Shown here: positions 36,481 to 49,506 of the stretch, in pieces
Layout: every line of letters starts with the position of its first letter
Position numbering within the stretch: the stretch's first letter is position 1
NCBI GenBank assembly: GCA_963669155.1
Contig: OZ022589.1
Location: forward strand, 15,200,272-15,264,271
From: Arbacia lixula
Lineage: Eukaryota > Echinodermata > Echinoidea > Arbacioida > Arbaciidae
Reading direction: 5' to 3'
Length of the DNA stretch: 64,000 nucleotides
Position numbers and translations under genes: made by a program
Notes under the pieces: model-generated
Database searches by the model: none
Told to the model about the DNA's origin: nothing
Seen by the model: the letters and a program-made list of their open reading frames with translations, nothing else

Positions 36481-39275
36481 CTGTTGCTTTTACATTTTGA
36501 ATCTCGTTCAATGACTCGTCCTTCATTATCCCTTATTTTCGGAAACCAAAGGCGTTTGATCGTACTTACTTCTACCGCTCAATCATGCTTAAGCAACGCA
36601 TCCCTTAGCGGTTAGTGTCATCCTGACCAACCTTCAAAGAAATCATCCTCTTAATTATGTCCAAGGGGTGCAATGTTTCATCCCCCATCCAATATAATCT
36701 CATGGGGGGCACAACTCTCATTAGTACATGTTACGGACGGCCCTCTGCAATTGGCCTCCCCTTATTTGTAACGCCCGCTTGGCGCCCCCAATTGTCTCAA
36801 TCGCCCACGACTTTGATCCCGTCTTAAATGGCCGGCGCTTCGAAGTGGTTCGGACAGTAACAAACCGCATAGAAACGTCGGGAGCTGGGAAGAGCGATCA
36901 TGCCCTGGCTTATGGCTGCCCGCTGAAGTCACGTCTAATTCATCACCGATCACCATGATCGATCCACACCTAAATACGGGGAGCGTTTGCAGGTCGGGTG
37001 GAAGAGGAACGAGGTTCCATAAACGGATTACGTACGGCCATGGCAATGACAGTATGCCGATGATTCTATCATATTAGCCTATATAAGGTCAGATTCCAGA
37101 ATTATTGCTACTATTGGTATTACAATCAAGGTCATTGAGTAGGATGACAATCATGCTTTACTGGTTTATTTTTCCGTAATGAACGTGAAAAGCTAATACA
37201 CGTTACCTTTGATAGGTTATATTTCCAAGTCCATAATGTCTATTTTAATTTCGTATGTTATTTTGTTTCATGATCATAAGTTTCCATAAAGGGCAAAAGA
37301 TTCTTGATTTGCTAAGGATAGCTTTCAAAACCGAATCAAATGGGTGATACAATTAACGTAAATTTGAGCAAATTAATAACTCTTACGTGATGTGACACAG
37401 AATATAGCCTTTTAACATTTTGTTAGAGACTAACCAAAAATCTAAACATCTGCTCTTTGACAGACAATGCGGAAAGCCATACGTTTCGCATTATACAATG
37501 ATGTACAATGAGTAATATACCAACGATAAAACCAGACAAAAGGGGCATTGCAATAGTACACACATTCCCAATTTTGAGTGGCAGCCCCCCCCCCCCCTCA
37601 CTCGTAACATAGAGCACATGTGTAGTTTAAAATAAGCTTGATAAAAAAAAGATGGCCAGCTTTACACCTGTATGTGCATTAGACAAGATGTGAGTTCCGC
37701 GATATAATTGATTTTGCTGTAGCGCAGGTGAGAATTGTATTTACCGTTGTGACATATGCGCGCAGTGAAGTGGCCATTAGCGGGCTATCCTGGGTTTAGC
37801 GAGACACATTATCGGCATACTGATCGCACCGCGTGTCCCCAGAGTCCCCAGAGAACACGTTTGTAAATTACAGAATCACCAGAAGGAAATGCTAATCGTT
37901 TGACACCCCCACAACTAAAATATGTAATGATGACAATAATCATACTTCCAGCGCCCATATTTTACCACAATCATGATAATATTCCATCTACCTTGTATTA
38001 AAACATATTCACACTTTTGTTAGACAGTTACTCAGCGACTTGAACGCAAATCAAGTTGAAGTATAGAATGAAAAGTTAAGCGACTTCAAACTTGTAAAGT
38101 GCCAATGTGATATTTCATCAGTAAATGGAATAGGCATATGAATCTATTAATTAAATGACCACATTTTGACAAATCAGGACCGTATTTGTGTTTTATATCA
38201 GGTAAATGATTCAGGGCATAACATCACCTTGATGTGTATCACGCAAGCCAATTCTCCACACTTTGACTTGTCAATGCATGTAGGAGATTCATGAATTATA
38301 AATGAAACGGAAATGTTTGATAATCTTACTCTCTAGAGTTATTTAGGACGTCCATGCTCATTTAATACTGAAGTGAGTTACATATTCCAAGCGCGTCGTT
38401 TCAGAATGTCTAACAAAGGTTACTACGCATAATCCATATCAGATGTACTTATCTGGCTGAGATTCATGGGATATGGCGGTGTTGTTCACAAAGTATATTG
38501 TTCTGAATTAATTATCTGGTACACACAAATTTATGGTCCTGAATCATTGATAAGTGAACACGCAGTTAAGTATTCAAAGGATATTTCAAACAATACTGTT
38601 TGATACAATTTCACAGCCATGCATCCACAACATTTTCCAATATTTCGTGTCTGATATTAAACATAAGCGATGTGGAGTTATTTCCTTTCTAACCATGATC
38701 CTTAAACTGGATATGATACTTCGTCGTTACAATTAGTAATGTCTCAATAACATTACTAGTTGAGATATTCTTTGATTTTTTTTTCATCAAGATTTGAATG
38801 ATGTTATTTAGAAGTATCGTTTTAAACTACTGTACAAAGTGTCGGCCAGGACTTCTTCTTTTCCCTCTTTTCCTCTGTTTCTATATCGATTCTCCGTCTT
38901 CGTCCCTATTTCTTCTTCTTAGTTATCTGTTGGCGTCTTCCTCGTCTGGTTTCCTTAATGTGTGTGTCCTTATTTCCTACCTACACACCTTTTATCATAT
39001 TTCTTCTTGTCCTCTTTTCGTAAGTCATTATCCATACCTAGCGATGCAGACTTCTTGGATAAACTACGTGGAGTCGGCATCACTCAGCCGACTTCCAGAG
39101 TTGGCCACACACTCCGCCAGTGTCCACTGGGTTTTCACCCTGCTCTTAATCGACCAGTGAAGTGCGTTTTGTAACGTGCATAGAATGTGTTTCGCCACAT
39201 GTATATCTATATGTCATTTTAATGTCTATCCAGTGAACGGAGACGTTGAATGTTTCCCCTCATGTCTGTACGTGC
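36481..39275. other. Gene-poor tract with a GC-richer island at 36720-37050
   Basis: The island contains CCAATTG/CAATTGG motifs and overlapping open frames on both strands. C13 lies at 37585-37597. The plus strand at 38850-39010 is pyrimidine-rich. No gene recognised. Confidence 0.45.
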
Positions 39276-39312
39276 GCGCGCGCGTGTGTGTGTGTATGTG
39301 TGCGTGTGTGTG
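39276..39312 (+). repeat. CG/TG alternating purine-pyrimidine tract
   Basis: GCGCGCGCG runs into GTGTGTGT, a strictly alternating sequence of the kind that favours Z-DNA. Confidence 0.85.
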
Positions 39313-39454
39313 CAATCGCGATAACCTTACTCTAACCCTATCGCAAGTTCTTATATTGGACTCGACCCAGGTCCTTGCATTTGCGAGCCGAACTTTCTAC
39401 CAAACGAGGCTACACTGCTGTACTTAACTCGTTTACTGCCACTGGTGCATTTTT

Positions 39455-39505
39455 TTCATAAGAAACATAGGAATCCCATAAAGCAGCAGTTTATCTGGCA
39501 CACAA
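39455..39505 (+). repeat. Short dispersed repeat (CTGGCACACAA family)
   Basis: GGAATCCCATAAAGCAGCAG then TTTATCTGGCACACAAAGGG matches the copies at 6.8 and 59.6 kb. Confidence 0.65.
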
Positions 39506-40560
39506 AGGGTTTGTCGTCTTGGAATGACAAGGTACAAGCAACCTTTTCTTCTACAGGCTGCTTTACATAAACCCAACGCACAATTTATTCAGGATTCGCA
39601 CATAAAATCCACTGGATGAATACTTCATATTCTAACGCAACGGCAACGGAACAAATTATTTTTGACATGCTGTATAATTCTAATGCTTAATGCCATACAA
39701 ACAAAAATGTAAAGTGCATAAAATGTATTCACCGTAGGAGCGTATTTACAATTTACCATAATGCATAGGTGTTAACATCATTTAAAGTCAATTAAATAAG
39801 CTAGACTATTTCAGATGCGCAAACGTACTGGGTACGTTCCCAATCGGTTTTTTTTTTTTTTTTTTTATCTTTTCTAGATCGATATAGTGTGGAGATAAAG
39901 TAATAGTTGAATATTATGAGAGCATTTAATTACTCCGTCTGAAAATTGCTGCAATCGCTTTCATAAGAACACATCGGGTACTACATTGCATTTGTGTCTC
40001 ATAGTGATATTTTCTTTGGTATTTTCCTTTATGCGTGTGTAGCGTTGTCATTTAAAGCCGAACGTGGCTTTCCGTCGTCGCGTATTTCCTTGCGTGCCGC
40101 GGTAATCGGCAAACGCTAACGTTTCCTTTAACTATTGATGCCGTCGAAAGCAATGTTAGGCAATCCTCTTTATGAATTCCACCCAGCTCACGTATCAGTG
40201 TGTCTTTCTCGTGGGATTAGTCTGTCCGTGAGTGACGAAATGAGAGAATGTTTTTCACACCAAAATCCTTTCGCGGCATGCAATCCGGTTTCTCTCCTTT
40301 TCCTCTCCTTTTTCTCAGTCTAATTGTATGTCTGTCTGTCTGTCTTCCACTCTTTCGTGCTATTCTTCGTCTCACTTCCTCATCTATCTCGTCCTATCTC
40401 TCAATACTTTAAATGTACATAAGTGTGCCCTATCTACTCGTGCTCTTTGAACTTTACACATAATAACTTCGTATGTTTTTCGCTCCTCTATTTTGTGTCA
40501 TTATCTTCATCTTCCTGCCTAATCTTTTTTCTCAATATTGTGAAAACATACTATTACATA
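39506..40560. other. AT-rich then pyrimidine-rich unique sequence
   Basis: T18 at about 39849-39866, and a (GTCT)n stretch near 40329. No gene seen. Confidence 0.5.
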
Positions 40561-40600
40561 ACCCCCCCCCCTCTCTCTCTCTCTCTCTCTTTCTCTCACT
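40561..40600 (+). repeat. C9 plus (CT)n
   Basis: A C homopolymer runs into about ten CT units. Confidence 0.9.
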
Positions 40601-41358
40601 CTTTCACTGTCCAACACCTTTCTCCTCTTCATCCTTTCCTCCTCCTCTTCCTCCTCCATCGTATTTATGAGCATGGATGTATCGGAGCGGCTCGTTGGCT
40701 GAACAATCCAAAGAGGTGGAAATCCATCCGCCATCCAATTTAATGATTAAGTGGGACATCGAGTGGGCAGGCAATGTGACATGGATCCAGTGACGGATTC
40801 CGTGTATAAGTCAAGAACTTTCGATGTAATGGTCTCCCGGGTGGTTGTGGAAAGGGTGCGAAATTGAACCTAAGCTGTATTAGCTTAGTATTCCAAGGTT
40901 TGCCGCTATGACTCTCTCTCTCTCTCGGAAACCAACCCACACGTTGCATTTGCTCTACGCCACCCATCTCGGTTCCGGCTGGTCACGTTGGTAGTTTTGC
41001 GATATGCTAGCTTCTTGCGTCATCATGACGACATTGTATCATTCATATGTGTGAACCAGTATATTTGATATACGATACATTACAACTTTTATCCCGTCTA
41101 TGCCTGGCGATACCTTGTCGTACATAAGGTATTCTTCGTTGTATAACTGTTGCACGGATTTATTTGTAAGCGGTGTATACCATGTCCATTATCATAATCA
41201 TTGTTCGCAGATCACAAAGCGCTTAGTTTATCTGCAGGACGGTGTATTCGTGCGATGATATGATGTTATATAAGTGGCCGCGCGCAGGCGCACGTGTGAA
41301 TATGTGTATTAACGAAATTGCGCGCGAGTTAAGAAGAGAAGAGCACGGCGGACGTGGC
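40601..41358. other. Unique sequence, no gene seen
   Basis: CTCC/CTTCC trinucleotide-rich to about 40670, then balanced. A CGCGCAGGCGCACGTG stretch lies at 41279-41294. Confidence 0.45.
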
Positions 41359-41378
41359 GGGGGGGGGGGGGGGGGGGG
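41359..41378 (+). repeat. Twenty-base poly-G run
   Basis: Uninterrupted G20, the longest G/C homopolymer in the window. Confidence 0.9.
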
Positions 41379-44300
41379 TATTTTGCTCTTATCAATTACG
41401 ATCAATATAGCCCAGTCATTCATTGTTATCGTTGATAACGTATACTTGTTGCGTCGTTTCTTTTCTAAAGTCATTTCCATCACTTCAAAGTAGGATTTGG
41501 AGTAACAGCAAAAGTAGAAGTACTAGCAGTTGCAGTACCAAATAAGTACATTGTCGAGTTGTGTTAGAAAAAGTGGTCCTTCCTATATTGATAGTAATAA
41601 GTTCTGAATCATAACAAATTTATGATAATAATAACTGATGTTCTTGATTTAGTGGAATGAAAGATAGTACTGTTATCACCATTAATACTAATGGTAGTCC
41701 TACGTTTACATGTAATACTATTTTGTTTACAGTAGTATTGTTATCATCCCCAACATCATAGCTTGGCTGGTTTACGTTGGGGAAGTCTAGGATAAATCAC
41801 CTCCGTTGTTATTATTGCAATGCTAAGGAGACATCGGGTGTGTCATCAACGTATTTGCACTCATGAATGTTTTATAGCACACGTGCCACCTTCTCCGCAC
41901 TCCTTCTGCTCAAACTGCTCAAGGTTGGGCTTATCGCGTTGCGTAGACCACTTTTCGCTGTCCTTTTATTATGTCACCACGTATACACGCTACCCTTATA
42001 GATCAGCTTTTTCTCCAGAAAGCAAAGAGTTAATACGACAAGGACTGGAACATTTCAGGGAGAGTATGAAGTCAGATATATAACATATTACATCCGACTG
42101 CAAAAATGTTGTATTCCCGCGAATATTGAGGAACGTCCATCATGATGCTGAGAAAATGCGACTACTATTAAACTGGTTTTTTGGTTTACGAGGCATTTAA
42201 CTGAATATTGGTTAACAACGTAAGATATGTTATACCGTCCTAAATTGCGAGCTATCACGTGATGTAATACTGTAAGTTGATAATATTACTATTTGACCCA
42301 AGGTGTTAGGCAATGTAATTTCAATTTTTTTGGTTTTGAGCTTTGTCATAACCCCCACTTGCCTGATTCCAGTTATATATTTTTACGAAATAACGTCCCC
42401 GTTGTGTCATTTGCTAAATGGACTATAGTAGATTTATGTAGAATGGATAACCCAGAAAAATAATTTCATTCTCATTTTTGTGAGATGTTCCCATGCCCAG
42501 GATTCGTTAATACGTGCTAAAATTGGCAGGGAGATGGCCATTGTTGCGTGAAGATCGATGAAGGAAACTAGTTCAAGCTCTCAGTCCGCGTGAAGGCCCA
42601 TTAAGCAGCGCTCAACGTGGATAGACTTTCCAAAAGCAGAGAGAAGAATGCTGGTGCAATTCAGTCGCCATCGGCGGCGACGCGAATATGAGATAGCATG
42701 TTGTCATCATATCACAGGCATATCAACCATATCTCGGCCCCCTTTCTTGCTGTGCATTACGGTGATTTCAATTTCAAAGTACATGCACATCTCACGCTAC
42801 ACATTATAATCGTTCAGTCCATTATCATGATTATTTTTTTCGCTGTGACTTCAATATGGATAAATTTTCCATTATACTTATGTTTATAATATTAGGATTT
42901 TGTAATCTATATGCAAATTTCGTCGCGCGTTCAAATCTTTTCGAAGAAATTGTACATCCTTTGAATCAGGTATTAGTACAAAATGGCAAAAACCTCATGT
43001 ATATTCGGAATGATAGTTAGGCGTGGGGATGAACTTGGAAGGAATAGAGTTTGAGGCCACTCTAGACAGCGAGGGAATATAGCTTTCTCGAATAGGTAAT
43101 GAGACAGGCGTATATGGGCAGAGTGAAGCCCTAAGGTATTAGGTCGCACGAGCGCAGACCCAGAACAAGGCGACGAACCCGTCGACCACAAGAGATATCG
43201 GCTGCGGCCACTTTCCTGCGGAAACCACTGATCTTGAGCGGTCAGTGCGCGTTGCGCTGTTCAACTGAAGTGCCAGTGACAAGGACGCGCCTGCGGGCGA
43301 AGTGCAATCTGGGTTCCCGTCGAGAACCCTTCCCTGCGGGGTGTACATTTGCCTCGATGAATATCACTTGTCTAGCGGTTGTACAGCTCGGGATATCATT
43401 TAACACCTTACCTGCACTGTGTTAGATTTTTACTTTCAGGCCTACCAATGCCTATACGACGCTAACACTCTTGTTGTGTTTTGTCGAATGATATCATAAG
43501 ACATGATTGTCCTCAATTGTACATTTTACCAAATATACTGATGACTTATCATCGATAATGATAATATGCTATTCAAAGATGTTAGGATGAAGTCGATTGC
43601 ATTTGTGATTTACGGTGTATAAGTCAACATTTATTTGCGATATATGTAGTGGATACAAATACACATTGAATACACTTTGGAATTTGTTCGTTTGTTTTGT
43701 TTGTGTCATTGCAATATATTGCAAATATAATCTATGTTATCATATCATTTGTCTGTTATTGGCAGGCAATTTCACAATATCTGAAAACGATATGAATAAA
43801 CATAGGACGTCTCAAGTTTTGGAGTTCAATAGTTTTGGCTCATCTGCAATACGTTAAAATGTATGGATACAACATCATACATTTACATGCGACTGTTTTA
43901 GAAGAAACAGAACACTTGCGGGTATCAGCATGGACAGTGAACTAAGTGCAACTTAAGAGATGTTTTGGAATGTAACTTTAGATTTGCAATTTTATATATC
44001 ATATGTGTTCATATCTCATCACCTGCCTGAAAACATGCGATCTGGTAAAATGCTCATCTGGGAAATTGTGCATTATCTCTTGCTCTGTATGCGAGCTTTA
44101 GCCCCGGGTCGCCTCCGACCTCAGAAAAGGATTCATAAATCTGTGATTCTTCGCTCTGTTCGGACAATTCAATCAGACGAGCTAATCTGGGCACGGAGCG
44201 CGTATCAGCTGCACAGACTGCGTGTCTAAGCCCCGAGCTATGTACTAACATTGATTGCACCGAAGTTGTGAGGCATTTTTTTGGCAGGAAACTGATGGAA

Positions 44301-44984
44301 AACGATAGGAGATATGGTTACATCGTGTAGACATGTACCCAACGAGACGCCCTGGCAAGTCAGAAGTCGTATCACAATGAGCATATCTCGATATCTTGTA
44401 TCGTGGAGTCTGAAACGTGAATCTAAAGCTTTTGCAATGATATCATTAGAGATACAAAAAAGGAGAGATGTAGTTTTCTTTTTTTTTTTTAGCGAATTAT
44501 TGTTGGAACACGAATTTCAAGGTTTACATTTCATCTGTTGCGTGCAATGCGCAGTACATTGAAATGGAAATAAGAAGTCATTGTGTAGACTCCAAGTCCC
44601 CACAGTATTGTTGAGAAAGTAAGGCGGTATTCAAATATGGTCTGTTCCTCCCCCCCACCTCTATAACACATCTCCCTTGTAAACATCATAAAATGCTGTG
44701 TTACGTATAGTGTACATTTAACCTTCACCATTATTCACACTCTGATGTGAGAATGTAAATATGTCTTTATTACCTTCAGCACATTCGAGCTATAACCAAA
44801 TGATGAAAGTATTCATTATATACTTTTGGACATAAATAGGTGTGCGTCTATATTGTTTGTGTCCGCTCCTTGGACTGCAAGATTGAAATGACAAGGATAT
44901 ATCTGTGTCGAGAACAAAAAGGCGGGAGAAAGAGACCTATGTTAAAAGCTTGCATAATTATGGTAAGCTAGAGAGTGAGTACAG
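41379..44984. other. Gene-poor unique tract with GC-richer patches
   Basis: Bases 41500-41760 are rich in AGTA/ATAAT trinucleotides. A patch at 43130-43350 is GC-richer with CGCG dinucleotides and mirrored open frames. A second, smaller patch lies at 44090-44230. No splice-bracketed coding exon was convincing. Confidence 0.45.
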
Positions 44985-45032
44985 TGAGAGAAAAGGAGAG
45001 AGAGAGTGTGCATAATATGTTTGTGTGTGTGT

Positions 45033-45069
<37 letters not shown>

Positions 45070-45190
45070 ATAATTTGCGAAAGAGAGATGTATATTGCGA
45101 GAGAGAGACAGAAAGAGATGGAGGGAGAGGGAGAGAAAGAGAGACAGAGGGAGGAGAGAGGGAGAAAAGAAGAGGGGAGGGGGGAGGGGA
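44985..45190 (+). repeat. GA array and purine-rich tract
   Basis: Pure GA at about 45032-45065, then imperfect GAGA, GGGA and GGGGA repeats to 45190. Confidence 0.92.
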
Positions 45191-46691
45191 AAACAGAACT
45201 CGAGTATTCCCTTCCTTCTCCATGACTTGAGACACATCCTAAAGAAAGTAAGTCTCGGCTGAGAGGGATAGTGAAGAATCACGGGTGTCAAGAACATCGC
45301 TGTCGTCTGCCAAAACCGGGAAAAGCAGAAGGAAACTTGAAACTGAGCCCTGTTTGTGTGAAAATTCGATAAATCAACTTGTAACAAGTACCCAGGGTTC
45401 GGAATCGATAAATTCCATCAACAGAGGCAAGGCGTTTCTTAGGGGATATCCACCCCGCGCCCTCCGTCATAGTTATCTTCCTCTCCCCCCGCAAGGCGAT
45501 TCAACTCTTGATTTATGTCGAAGCCGTCCCTGTCATCACGTTCCGTATTCCATTTTATTTTCGCCTTAAAATCACACTCTAAGAATTATTAATGACGGAA
45601 GGGAAGAAGAGGGAAGGAGAAGAGGTATTACTACAAGTAATTATTTCCATCCCGCTTTGGTTAATAAACTCTCAGTGCACTGGTACGAAACAAAAAATAA
45701 TGAAAGGAAAATGTTGTTATTGAAAAAAAAAATCAATGAAGACAAATTGAGGAGGAGTTTATGAATACGGAGATCGGGTAGGGGAATAGGATGGGGGTGC
45801 AGCAATGATTTATCAATTTCTTGTTAAATCTCTGTATGAGATTTATTTTTTTCCAAAGGTAGTCCTTACCAATTGCATAGCAACATTTTATTTGGCAAAC
45901 ATAGGGTTAACGAATCAGATGAATATCTTCTCTAATATATATGTTGTTTTCACGTGTCAATTAGATATCATTTTGGATAACCATCCCACTGCATTTGCTT
46001 ACCTAGAGAAATACACCTATGATTAATTATTATATATATATTATACATTATAAAAGGCAATGGAAACGCAAGGATTATTGTCTACTTAGTATTACGGTCA
46101 TAGACCTTTTGAAATGTAGATATTGTTGTCGTTATTATTTGCATCATTAGTAATTATATCATTTATTATATACTGTTAGGGTGGGGTAACAAAATAGTAA
46201 TCAACAGAGGTAGAGGTAGTTTCGTGTGAAGGTTGTTTTTAATTGTTAAGATGATTAAATATGTGAAGCCGGATACCACATAAAAGCGTTGTTTTTTGCC
46301 AGCGATCGGAATTCATTTGCATTCACGTAAATGTTTCTTCCTGTTTTCCTGCATGATCAAAAATTATGGCATAACATGTTCCAAACTAGACGGAAGAAAA
46401 ATATAACCAAACGCTTGATAAAAATCGCAGAATCCTGCGATGCCCTTAGCGTGGTTCGCAGATCAAACATTTATTTCAACGCTCAGTTGTAGATGTTTAA
46501 TAGGTGTTTGATACATGGGATGGACCCAAGTTTACGTAGCCATAGCAAGATATTTTGCATTAGGATTTTATCTCATGTAGATCGATAATCGTTTTATTTT
46601 TCAGTGAAGAATTTGTCAAATGACTTTCATGGGAGTCTCCACAGAGATTTGAATCGTGCAAGTAGCACAATTCATATTCAAGTCCGATCTC

Positions 46692-46694
<3 letters not shown>
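45191..46694. other. Unique sequence with a dispersed-repeat relic
   Basis: Bases 45867-45912 (CCAATTGCATAGCAACATTT then TATTTGGCAAACATAGGGTT) match the CTGGCACACAA family. GGTCATAGACCTTTT at 46077 also occurs, with one end base different, near 15693. No gene seen. Confidence 0.5.
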
Positions 46695-46737
<43 letters not shown>

Positions 46738-46808
46738 TTCTTTACCTCTCCCTCTCCTTCTCTATCTCTCAATCTCTCTCTCTTTCTCTCTCTCTCTTCA
46801 CACACGCA

Positions 46809-46848
<40 letters not shown>

Positions 46849-46940
46849 CACAGACAGCGCACGTTCATTCCTCTCTCTTTCTGTCTTTTATGTGTATCTG
46901 TCTCGTATCTGTCTCTCTTTCATTATTTCCATACCCTGTA

Positions 46941-46971
<31 letters not shown>

Positions 46972-47165
46972 CTCTCTCTCTCTTTCTTTCTCTCTCTCTC
47001 CCTCTGTGTGTATGTCTCTCTTTCTCTGTCCCTCTGTTTGTATATAAACATCTATGTATGCCTCTCTCTCTGTCCCTCCCTCCCTCTCTCTCTCTCCCCT
47101 TCTCTCTCTCCCCCCTTCTTTCTTTCTCCCTCTCTTTCTCTTTCTCTTTCTCTCGCGCTCTCTCT
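46695..47165 (+). repeat. Compound CT / CA / CT microsatellite
   Basis: CT repeats to about 46798, CA repeats 46799-46850, then interrupted CT repeats 46930-47165. The 147- and 184-codon Ser/Leu frames are artefacts. Confidence 0.95.
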
Positions 47166-49411
47166 ATGTTGGTCCCTCTCTCTTATACTTTCCCCTCCAT
47201 TGCTATTTAATAACCATGTGAGTGCCGCCGTGTATTCAATCGCGTGCCCTGGCGACCTACGTATTATAAGATCAATGCCTTCTCACGATTGGATAATCTC
47301 CTCGCAGATTGTCGCTTTTCGCATGACTTACCGCATCTGATATCCCGATTGAATTTCGATCAATGGAGCCAGCGAAATGATCAACTTAAAGGGGTGCCGT
47401 GTTTGCATGGTGAACATCCGATCACTTTCTACTCAACAAGGAATGTATTACATTTACCGCTTTTTCGGGATGGGTTACATGCTCATAGACGTGGTCAGCG
47501 GTCACACACTTTTTCGGGATTCCAATACAAAATAAGTATTCAGTTTACGAAGAACAATAAACATGATTTTGTTTCTGTTGCCTTCTATGGTAAGTTCATT
47601 ATTTCACACATTCTGCCATGAAAATGATAAAAAAACACATTCAATTGATGGGTATTACGCTGACACATATTTAAAGATGATGATAACAAAATAATCACGT
47701 ATATTACCAATTATATTAATATAAATCACATTTATGTTATCAAAATCTATCCATTGTACGCCATCGACCACAAGCATATAAGGGTCTAGTCACCACATAA
47801 CCTTAAATGAAATCTCCAACACAGAAGTGCCAGCAATAGATAAAAACTGGTTGAATCATATTGCGTTTGCTTAATTCAAATCATGTATAAAAATAATTAC
47901 CTTATATTTAATATATTCCTGCATAAAAATGTAACATCATTGGAAGTTCTAAAAATGATTGTTCGGTTAACATTTCGATTAAGTAAATCAACAGTAGTTG
48001 AATCAAAGCCCTCATGCGTCCTTTAAAAAAAAACAATGAACAAAGAATATAAGGTAGGCCTACCACTAGAAAGCCAATGGCTTGTAGAGTGTGATGACCT
48101 AAACATGAACTTTAATGCACATTAAAATATAGTTTATAATAAAAATGAATTAATGGAATCTGGAATGAGTACGTCGGAAAATGAAATAACTTTACGTTTC
48201 GAATGGATAAACTGCTTGTTATTATGGTCTACGGAAAAAAAGGGGGGGGGGGGGTTCACTGTTGCTGTCAGTAATTTCAATAACACACATATATTTATGG
48301 CATCATCATGTAAAAGCTGCGAATTTGGAGATTAATATGCAACAAATACTAATACGATGATAGGAATATACGTAACACATGTACATCGTTTAATTTTCAC
48401 ATTATTTGAGAGGACTCGTAAGACTCATTAGCTCAGAAAGTTTTTTTTTTTATCTGTGTATGTAGTACATGTGCCAACATTCATTATGACACTTGCATAG
48501 TTAATTGCAACCGCATATTTACACAAGAACATAACCCATGATCTATTTGTTACATCAGATGAGGGGAATAGTAGCACTAATGAAGAATAGTAGCACTAAT
48601 GAAGAATAAAGATCGCTTAGTGGTTTTGGGTGTTGTTCCTGCGCCAACATTAATAAATGGCATTTAAAAGAGTTAATTATAGCCGCATGTTTACCCAGAG
48701 AGGAACATTCCTTCACTGTCCCATGGTTACATGTTCATCAACCACTTATGCCATTAATGTTTGAGGACTGCGAGTACAAATGTAAAAAGGAGCAAAGTGA
48801 TTGGATGTGTGTGTTTTTAACTTGTCAATTCTGTTCCAACATTCAGTAATGGCAATTACAGAGGTAATGTTTACACAAGAACATACTCCACTCTTCCTTT
48901 GTTGTCTTAACGTTCTCTTTTCCATCTCTTGTCTTCCATCCCATGTTTCTGCCTGTACGTCGTTTACACATTGTGAACATCAACGTAGAGTAAGAGTAAA
49001 CACTTTTGATGCTCTCTCAATGCTTGTCATTATTGACAACTCATGAAAAGCCCGTCAACCTGCTTTCCTCTTTACTTACGCCAGCGTTCGAGGCTCATTT
49101 CCTTCGAAGAGAGAAAAAAAACACAATTTCACCCGTATATAATTTTAGACTGCAGGAATGGTGTCAATTTGATTAATAGAGCTAGGAGGGGTTTACCTCT
49201 CGATGTTAATTTAATACTAACCTCCCTGAGCCCGCCTTATATGAGCTTCCGCCCGAAGTCGCGTTCCACATGTTTATGTCCGTGGTCCCCGATTGCCTTT
49301 CTTGATGATCAACGTCGGGATCGTTATACCTGTCTATCGTGTCATGAGCGCTTAAGGTCTAATGCACGGGATGATGTCTGGATATACCAGTGGGGAGTGT
49401 TAACCTTTCTT
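47166..49411. other. Unique sequence, no supported gene
   Basis: Bases 47220-47500 are GC-balanced with a 125-codon plus frame (47244-47621). G13 lies at 48242-48254, and the 16-base string AATAGTAGCACTAATG is directly duplicated at 48567-48602. The frame 49043-49456 (137 codons) runs into the repeat at 49412, which argues against it being a gene. Confidence 0.4.
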
Positions 49412-49506
49412 GTGCCAGACAAAATACTGCCCAATTGGATTTGTGTGCTTTACTAATGAAGTAAGTCATACATGACGCTATAAGATTTATTAAAAGGGGA
49501 ACGGCG
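49412..49506 (+). repeat. Dispersed repeat shared with 15.9 kb, copy 2
   Basis: GTGCCAGACAAAATACTGCC, GGATTTGTGTGCTTT, ATGAAGTAA and TTAAAAGGGGAACGGCG align in order with 15924-16012. Confidence 0.7.

Noticed and set aside
46604..47210. Ser/Leu-rich frames of 147 and 184 codons
   Set aside because: They read through CT and CA microsatellites and have no non-repetitive domain. The same applies to frames at 7096-7560, 36049-36615, 50752-51318, 53260-53727 and 57530-58173.
49043..49456. 137-codon plus frame
   Set aside because: Its last part lies in a repeat also present at 15.9 kb, and the frame shows no recognisable family.
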